Origin: Chloroflexota bacterium
GTDB taxonomy: Bacteria; Chloroflexota; Chloroflexia; JAMDCE01
NCBI GenBank assembly: GCA_023489135.1
Contig: JAMDCE010000663.1
Coordinates: 1-16,251 of the forward strand
DNA: 16,251 bases
Direction: 5' to 3'
The translations under genes were made by a program, and so were the position numbers. Below, piece by piece: positions 12,467-16,251 of the stretch. Positions within the stretch are counted from its first letter, which is position 1. The number at the start of each line of letters is the position of its first letter. Below the pieces are notes generated by a model. That model worked only from the letters and a program-made list of their open reading frames with translations. It did no database searches and was not told where the DNA came from.

Positions 12467-14200
12467 ATGAAGATTGGTGTGCCTTTTAGCCTCCGAACGA
12501 AGCTGCTCGGGGCCGTGCTGGTGGGCTTGATCCCGGTGCTGGCTTTGTTCGCCTACGACTACTTCTCATATCTGTCTGATAGTGCCGACGTCACGCTCGA
12601 TTCCGAGAGGCAGGTCGCCCAAACCGTGGCGGTCCTGCTCGATGCTAGCTTCACTTCGCTGCAAGATGTCGCCTGGACCTTTGCCGACGATCCGGTGGTC
12701 CTTACCTTCGATCCCAACCGGACTGATCCCTATCTGCGCCAGTTCGCGGAGGTATATCCACACTACGATGACATCGCCGTTTTTGATGCCGAGGGCAACA
12801 ACGTGGGATCTATGCGAATCCTGCCCAAGCCCCCACCCACGGTCTTGGATCGTCAGTACTTCAGGCAGGTTATGGCTACCAACGCGCCATATATCTCAAA
12901 CATCCTCATATCGCGCGCGACCGGAAAGCCCATCGCCGTAGCTGCCGTGCCCATTCGCGGACAACAGGGAACGCCCATCGGCGTTGCCATCGCCTCGCTG
13001 AACCTGGAGTTCTTCCCCGAGGTCCTTGCGCCCGTGAAGCTCGCGGCCGGGCAGCATCTCTTCGTAACGGACCGGGAGGGAAGACTGGCTTTTCACACGC
13101 GCCAGCCGGATATCGCCGAGCGGGTTCTTGACGTGTCGCAGCATTCGGCGGTGCAGGGCGCGCTGACCCAGGGGCAGTTTCTCGGGCCGACCGAGCGCGG
13201 CATACTGTTGCCGGGGCCTCATATGATCGCCGCGACGCGGGCAACGGGTTCCGGTTGGGTAGCAGGGGTGAGCGTGCCCCAAGAAGTGGCCCTCGCTCCC
13301 GTGTACGACTCCCTCCGCCTGAGGGTGACCACCTACGTGGCCACCCTGATCTTGAGCTTGCTGGCGGCGCTGTGGTTGGCTCGCAATCTCTCCCGGCCCA
13401 TAAGGCGCCTAACAGAGCACGCTATCGCGCTGGGGCACGGCCGGCTAGAGACGCGCGTAAAGATCGAGACCGGCGATGAGCTGCAAACGGTTGGGGAATC
13501 GTTCAACGCCATGGCCGATGAGGTGCAACTAACGGTTCAGCTTAGGGACGAGTTCTTGAACGTAGCCTCCCACGAGCTGCGAACACCGCTCACCACTATT
13601 AAGGGATATGCCCAGTTGCTGCTGCACAAGCACGAGGACGACTCTCAGCGCGAAGCGCTGGAGACCATAGTTCGCTCGGTCGATCGCATGGACCACCTGG
13701 TGGCGGATATGCTGGAGATATCCCGCATACGTTCCCAAGGAGTCCAACTGGATGAGCAAAGGTTCGATCTGGTCGAGCGCACCAGGACTGTCGTGGATCG
13801 GCTCCGGCTACTATTCCCCGATCGCCGGCTGACAGTAAGCGCTCAGGGTCCGGTGGAGGTGCACGCCGACGTGGCCAAGGTGGAATGGGTGTTGACCAAT
13901 CTGATAGATAACGCCATAAGGTATAGCCCTCGGGGTGGACCCGTCGAGATAGAAGTGGGGACCGCCGACGGGGAGGCGATTGTTTCGGTGATAGACCACG
14001 GACTGGGCATACCCAGGAAGATGCAGAGACACGTGCTGGAGCCGTTCTTCCAGGTCTACCCGGCCATCGCCGGCTTCGGCGGCATGGGACTCGGCTTATA
14101 CATTAGCAAACAGATGATCGAAGCCCATGGAGGGAGGATCTGGTTCGAAAGCGAAGAAGGCAAGGGATCGGCTTTTCACTTCAGCCTGCCGCTGGATTGA
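12467..14200 (+). CDS. Membrane sensor histidine kinase: dCache - HAMP - HisKA - HATPase_c
   Basis: A 577-residue sensor kinase. Domains in order: membrane segment 1 (about 13-32), an extracytoplasmic double-Cache-like ligand-binding region (about 40-280, with DIAVFDAEGNNVGSM, LDRQYFRQVM and VTDREGRLAFH), membrane segment 2 (about 288-305), HAMP (306-358), dimerisation/phosphoacceptor domain with His369 in NVASHELRTPL, and the ATPase domain with N-box NLIDNAIRYSP (478-488), DHGLGIP (510-516), FFQV and GGMGLGLYI (538-546). All catalytic motifs are intact. Cache domains usually bind small molecules such as amino acids or organic acids. No response regulator is adjacent, so it is an orphan kinase here. 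The ribosome binding site before the ATG is weak. Its last 20 nt overlap the 3' end of the convergent carbonic-anhydrase-like gene. Confidence 0.93.
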   Translation: MKIGVPFSLRTKLLGAVLVGLIPVLALFAYDYFSYLSDSADVTLDSERQVAQTVAVLLDASFTSLQDVAWTFADDPVVLTFDPNRTDPYLRQFAEVYPHYDDIAVFDAEGNNVGSMRILPKPPPTVLDRQYFRQVMATNAPYISNILISRATGKPIAVAAVPIRGQQGTPIGVAIASLNLEFFPEVLAPVKLAAGQHLFVTDREGRLAFHTRQPDIAERVLDVSQHSAVQGALTQGQFLGPTERGILLPGPHMIAATRATGSGWVAGVSVPQEVALAPVYDSLRLRVTTYVATLILSLLAALWLARNLSRPIRRLTEHAIALGHGRLETRVKIETGDELQTVGESFNAMADEVQLTVQLRDEFLNVASHELRTPLTTIKGYAQLLLHKHEDDSQREALETIVRSVDRMDHLVADMLEISRIRSQGVQLDEQRFDLVERTRTVVDRLRLLFPDRRLTVSAQGPVEVHADVAKVEWVLTNLIDNAIRYSPRGGPVEIEVGTADGEAIVSVIDHGLGIPRKMQRHVLEPFFQVYPAIAGFGGMGLGLYISKQMIEAHGGRIWFESEEGKGSAFHFSLPLD

Positions 14201-14720
14201 CGAGACGTCGGGCGCTGGCCCTGTACTCTTGCTGGCGCTGCACGTATGAGTCCGCCATTTCCCTGATATGGCTCACTTCTTCGTCGGTCAGCCGACGGAC
14301 GACCTTGCCCGGAATCCCCACCACCAGCGACCTTGGGGGAATGATCTGGCCCTCCAGCACCACGGCGCCGGCCGCGATTATGCTCCCTGCGCCCACCACG
14401 GCCCGGTTGAGGACCACGGAATTAATGCCTACCAGAACCGCGTCTTCGATCGTCGCGGCGTGGACGGTCGCCCCGTGGCCCAGAGTCACGTCGGCTCCGA
14501 TGCGCGTTGGCTCACCGAAATCGCAATGCACCATCGACTTGTCCTGGATGTTTGTTCGTGGTCCGATGGTGATCGAGTCGGAATCCGCCCTGATCACCGA
14601 GTTGAACCAGATGCCGGCATCCTCGCCAATGGTGACGCGGCCGATGATCTGCACCCCCTCGGCAACGTAGACCGAAGGATGAATGTTGGGCGAGTGCCCT
14701 TTGAATGAGAATACTGCCAT
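14181..14720 (-). CDS. Gamma-carbonic-anhydrase-like hexapeptide-repeat protein
   Basis: A 179-residue left-handed beta-helix protein of the gamma carbonic anhydrase family (YrdA/PaaY/CaiE relatives), which interconvert CO2 and bicarbonate when active. Hexapeptide repeats run from about residue 12 to 140 (IHPSVYVAEGVQIIGRVTIG and on). The three zinc ligands are His65 (MVHCD), His82 and His87 (LGHGATVH), and Arg44, Asp46, Asn57 and Gln59 around the site are conserved, so it may be active; however, many YrdA-type proteins have no measured activity. A C-terminal helix (EEVSHIREMADSYVQRQQEY) is typical. It begins 7 nt after the aminotransferase stop and is probably translated from the same mRNA; the ribosome binding site (around ATATAGAG) is weak. 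It is convergent and overlapping with the kinase gene. Confidence 0.9.
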   Translation of the reverse strand: MAVFSFKGHSPNIHPSVYVAEGVQIIGRVTIGEDAGIWFNSVIRADSDSITIGPRTNIQDKSMVHCDFGEPTRIGADVTLGHGATVHAATIEDAVLVGINSVVLNRAVVGAGSIIAAGAVVLEGQIIPPRSLVVGIPGKVVRRLTDEEVSHIREMADSYVQRQQEYRASARRLVNPAAG

Positions 14721-14727
14721 CTCTATA

Positions 14728-16035
14728 TCACTGTGTCAGCGCTCGCAAGGCTCCTTCCAGAACGTCAAGCGCCTGCTCCACCTCGTCCTCCGAGACGTTG
14801 AGAGGCGGGATCAAACGTATGACGTTTTCCGAAGTGCCGCAGCTGAGCAGGATCAAGCCGTTTTCCTGACACCTCTCCCCCACCAATATGACTGCCTCTT
14901 TGTTGGGGCTGCCGTCGGTATTGCACAGCTCTATGCCTATCATCAGGCCGATCCCGCGCACGTCGCCGATGGCCGGAACGTCGCTCCTGATCTCTTCCAG
15001 CCGGCGCGTCAGTTCCGCCCCCCGAATCCGAGCGTTTTCGAGCAATCCCTCTTCTTCGATGACTCCTATCGAAGCCAGCGCGGCGGCGCAAGAGACCGGG
15101 TTGCCTCCGAAAGTGCTCCCGTGGGCGCCGGACGGCCAATCCTTCATCAGGCGAGAGGGGCCGACGATCGCACTCAGGGGAAAGCCTCCCGCTATACCCT
15201 TGGCCACCGTAATCACGTCCGGCTGGATGCCGAACGTCTGCGAGGCGAACATCTCTCCGGTCCGGCCGAATCCGGTCTGCACCTCGTCGAAAATCAACAA
15301 GATACCGTGCTGATCGCACAGATCGCGCAGGCCCTGTAGATACTCCAGGGGAGGGGCGGTGTAACCACCTTCGCCCAGCACCGGTTCGATGAGCATGGCC
15401 GCCACGTCTTGCGGCGGAGCGACCGTGTTGAGCATAAAGCGCAGGTAAGAAAGGCATTCCAGTGAGCACGAATCCCTCTGGTGGCCCAGCGCACAGCGAA
15501 AGCAGTAGGGGTAAGGCGCCATGAACACGCCGGGAAGCAAGGGTTGGTACCCGGCGCGATAATGAGCCTTTGAGCTGGTCACCGAGACCGCGCCAAGGGT
15601 TCGACCGTGGAAGGCGCCGGCAAAAGCAATTGTCACCGGCCGCCGTGTGACGTAGCGCGCCAGCTTGAGGGCGCCCTCGACGGCCTCGGCCCCACTGTTG
15701 GAGAAAAAGCACATGTCGACGCCGCTCGGCGTGATCTGCGCCAGTTTCTCGGCCAGCTGCACGTGCAGCTCGAAGTGCACCACGCTCCCACAGGAGTGGA
15801 TCAGCTTCTTGGTCTGCTCGACGGCCGCGCTCACTACCCTGGGATGGCAGTGGCCCACGTTATTGGTGGCAATTCCCGAGGCGAAATCCAGAAAGCGGCG
15901 GCCGTTCCGGTCGTAGAGATACGAGCCTTCTCCCCGTTCCGCAATGATAGAGGTATACCGAGCGAGCGTGGGGGCAACGGCGGCGGCCTCTCTCGCGAGG
16001 ATCTGAACGTCTGTTTCCTGTACTTCCGCTTCCAT
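14728..16035 (-). CDS. Class-III PLP-dependent aminotransferase (4-aminobutyrate/omega-amino-acid type)
   Basis: A 435-residue fold-type I aminotransferase that moves an amino group from a terminal or omega amine to a 2-oxoacid. The PLP lysine is Lys279 in TVAKGIAGGFPLSA; Asp250 in IFDEVQTGFGRTG contacts the pyridine nitrogen; SNSGAEAVEGALKLAR and AFHGRT bind the cofactor phosphate and ring. These suggest the GabT-like subgroup, but the ornithine, beta-alanine or other omega-amino specificity is not fixed. A Cys cluster, C178-x2-C181-x8-C190-x3-C194, lies in the mid region. The ATG at 16035 is preferred to a TTG at 16077 because AAGAGG (16048-16043) is 7 nt upstream of it, and the promoter's -10 lies between the two starts. 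It heads a two-gene operon with the carbonic-anhydrase-like gene. Confidence 0.93.
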   Translation of the reverse strand: MEAEVQETDVQILAREAAAVAPTLARYTSIIAERGEGSYLYDRNGRRFLDFASGIATNNVGHCHPRVVSAAVEQTKKLIHSCGSVVHFELHVQLAEKLAQITPSGVDMCFFSNSGAEAVEGALKLARYVTRRPVTIAFAGAFHGRTLGAVSVTSSKAHYRAGYQPLLPGVFMAPYPYCFRCALGHQRDSCSLECLSYLRFMLNTVAPPQDVAAMLIEPVLGEGGYTAPPLEYLQGLRDLCDQHGILLIFDEVQTGFGRTGEMFASQTFGIQPDVITVAKGIAGGFPLSAIVGPSRLMKDWPSGAHGSTFGGNPVSCAAALASIGVIEEEGLLENARIRGAELTRRLEEIRSDVPAIGDVRGIGLMIGIELCNTDGSPNKEAVILVGERCQENGLILLSCGTSENVIRLIPPLNVSEDEVEQALDVLEGALRALTQ

Positions 16036-16054
16036 TGAGGGACCTCTTAATCCG

Positions 16055-16084
16055 AACATAGCACAAAGAACGATCAAGTGTCAA
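16055..16084 (-). promoter_or_regulatory. Promoter of the aminotransferase/carbonic anhydrase operon
   Basis: On the minus strand, consensus TTGACA (16084-16079), 18-bp spacer, TATGTT (16060-16055). Transcription would start near 16048, leaving a short leader that contains the ribosome binding site AAGAGG. Confidence 0.65.
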
Positions 16085-16109
16085 GAAAAGTCAGACGCGG
16101 GTCACTAAC

Positions 16110-16168
16110 CACAAAGGCACAAAGGACACAAAGCAATAGAAAACCTTTGTGTCCTTTGTGCCTTTGTG
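16110..16168. repeat. Perfect 24-bp inverted repeat of CACAAAG units
   Basis: Left arm 16110-16133 and right arm 16145-16168 are exact reverse complements with an 11-nt loop. The arms are built of repeated CACAAAG-type heptads. No T-tract follows. Lying behind the aminotransferase promoter it is unlikely to be that operon's terminator; it could end transcription arriving from the right or be a dispersed repeat. Confidence 0.85.
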
Positions 16169-16214
16169 AAAATAGCTTTTCATCACCAGGTGGTCGCCTG
16201 GAAGGCGATGAAAA
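16169..16214. repeat. 46-nt hairpin apparently inserted in the CACAAAG repeat
   Basis: TTTTCATC (16177-16184) pairs with GATGAAAA (16207-16214) and, inside, CCAGG (16186-16190) pairs with CCTGG (16197-16201). CTTTGTG stands on both sides (16162-16168 and 16215-16221). The sequence right after it, CTTTGTGGTTAAG, is what would continue the mirror image of the left arm's CTAACCACAAAG, so the hairpin seems to interrupt an originally longer repeat. Confidence 0.55.
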
Positions 16215-16251
16215 CTTTGTGGTTAAGCATATCCCCGGCGGAATCAGGCCA

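Noticed and set aside
16036..16077. TTG at 16077 as start of the aminotransferase
   Set aside because: It lies upstream of the probable -10 and start point and has no ribosome binding site; ATG 16035 has both.

Overview
The window is about 16 kb of moderately GC-rich bacterial chromosome carrying sixteen recognisable protein genes, no RNA genes and no complete mobile element. The mix suggests a Chloroflexota-like organism: a long UPF0182 membrane protein, a CsoR-type repressor beside thioredoxin, a Tat-type substrate-binding lipoprotein, and short GC-rich palindromes of the GTAGGGGCG / GTAGTGCAGGGGC type. This is inference from content and style; no rRNA or marker phylogeny is available here.

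Layout, left to right. (1) The 3' part of an HtrA-like serine protease, followed by a thiolase with its own promoter and ribosome binding site (1-1793). (2) A Fic-family AMP-transferase gene with two dyad repeats upstream, one lying exactly over its promoter (1866-3086). (3) A convergent 902-903-residue UPF0182 membrane protein (3140-5851). (4) A two-gene toxin-antitoxin operon, ribbon-helix-helix plus PIN (6020-6687). (5) A leftward formate/nitrite-type channel with a possible short leader ORF (6744-7881). (6) A rightward run of a TPR protein, a CsoR-family repressor and thioredoxin (8144-9865). (7) A non-coding stretch built of nested inverted repeats (9904-10174). (8) A ComEA-like DNA-binding protein, an orphan ABC substrate-binding lipoprotein ending at a very strong hairpin, and an orphan dCache-HAMP histidine kinase (10294-14200). 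(9) A leftward pair of a class-III aminotransferase and a gamma-carbonic-anhydrase-like protein (14181-16035). (10) An inverted repeat interrupted by a small hairpin at the right edge (16110-16227).

Most genes look independently expressed, with individual promoters and Shine-Dalgarno sites visible. Clear co-transcription is seen only for the toxin-antitoxin pair (2-nt gap) and the aminotransferase/carbonic anhydrase pair (7-nt gap); csoR-trxA is possible. The binding protein lacks its permease and ATPase here and the kinase lacks a response regulator, so their partners must lie elsewhere.

I did not find a convincing new multi-gene system. The most interesting signals are regulatory or repeat structures: the dyads at the Fic promoter combined with a C-terminal winged-helix-like region in the Fic protein, the nested palindromes at 9904-10174, the interrupted repeat at 16110-16227, and a short unlisted ORF with a perfect Shine-Dalgarno ahead of the FNT channel.
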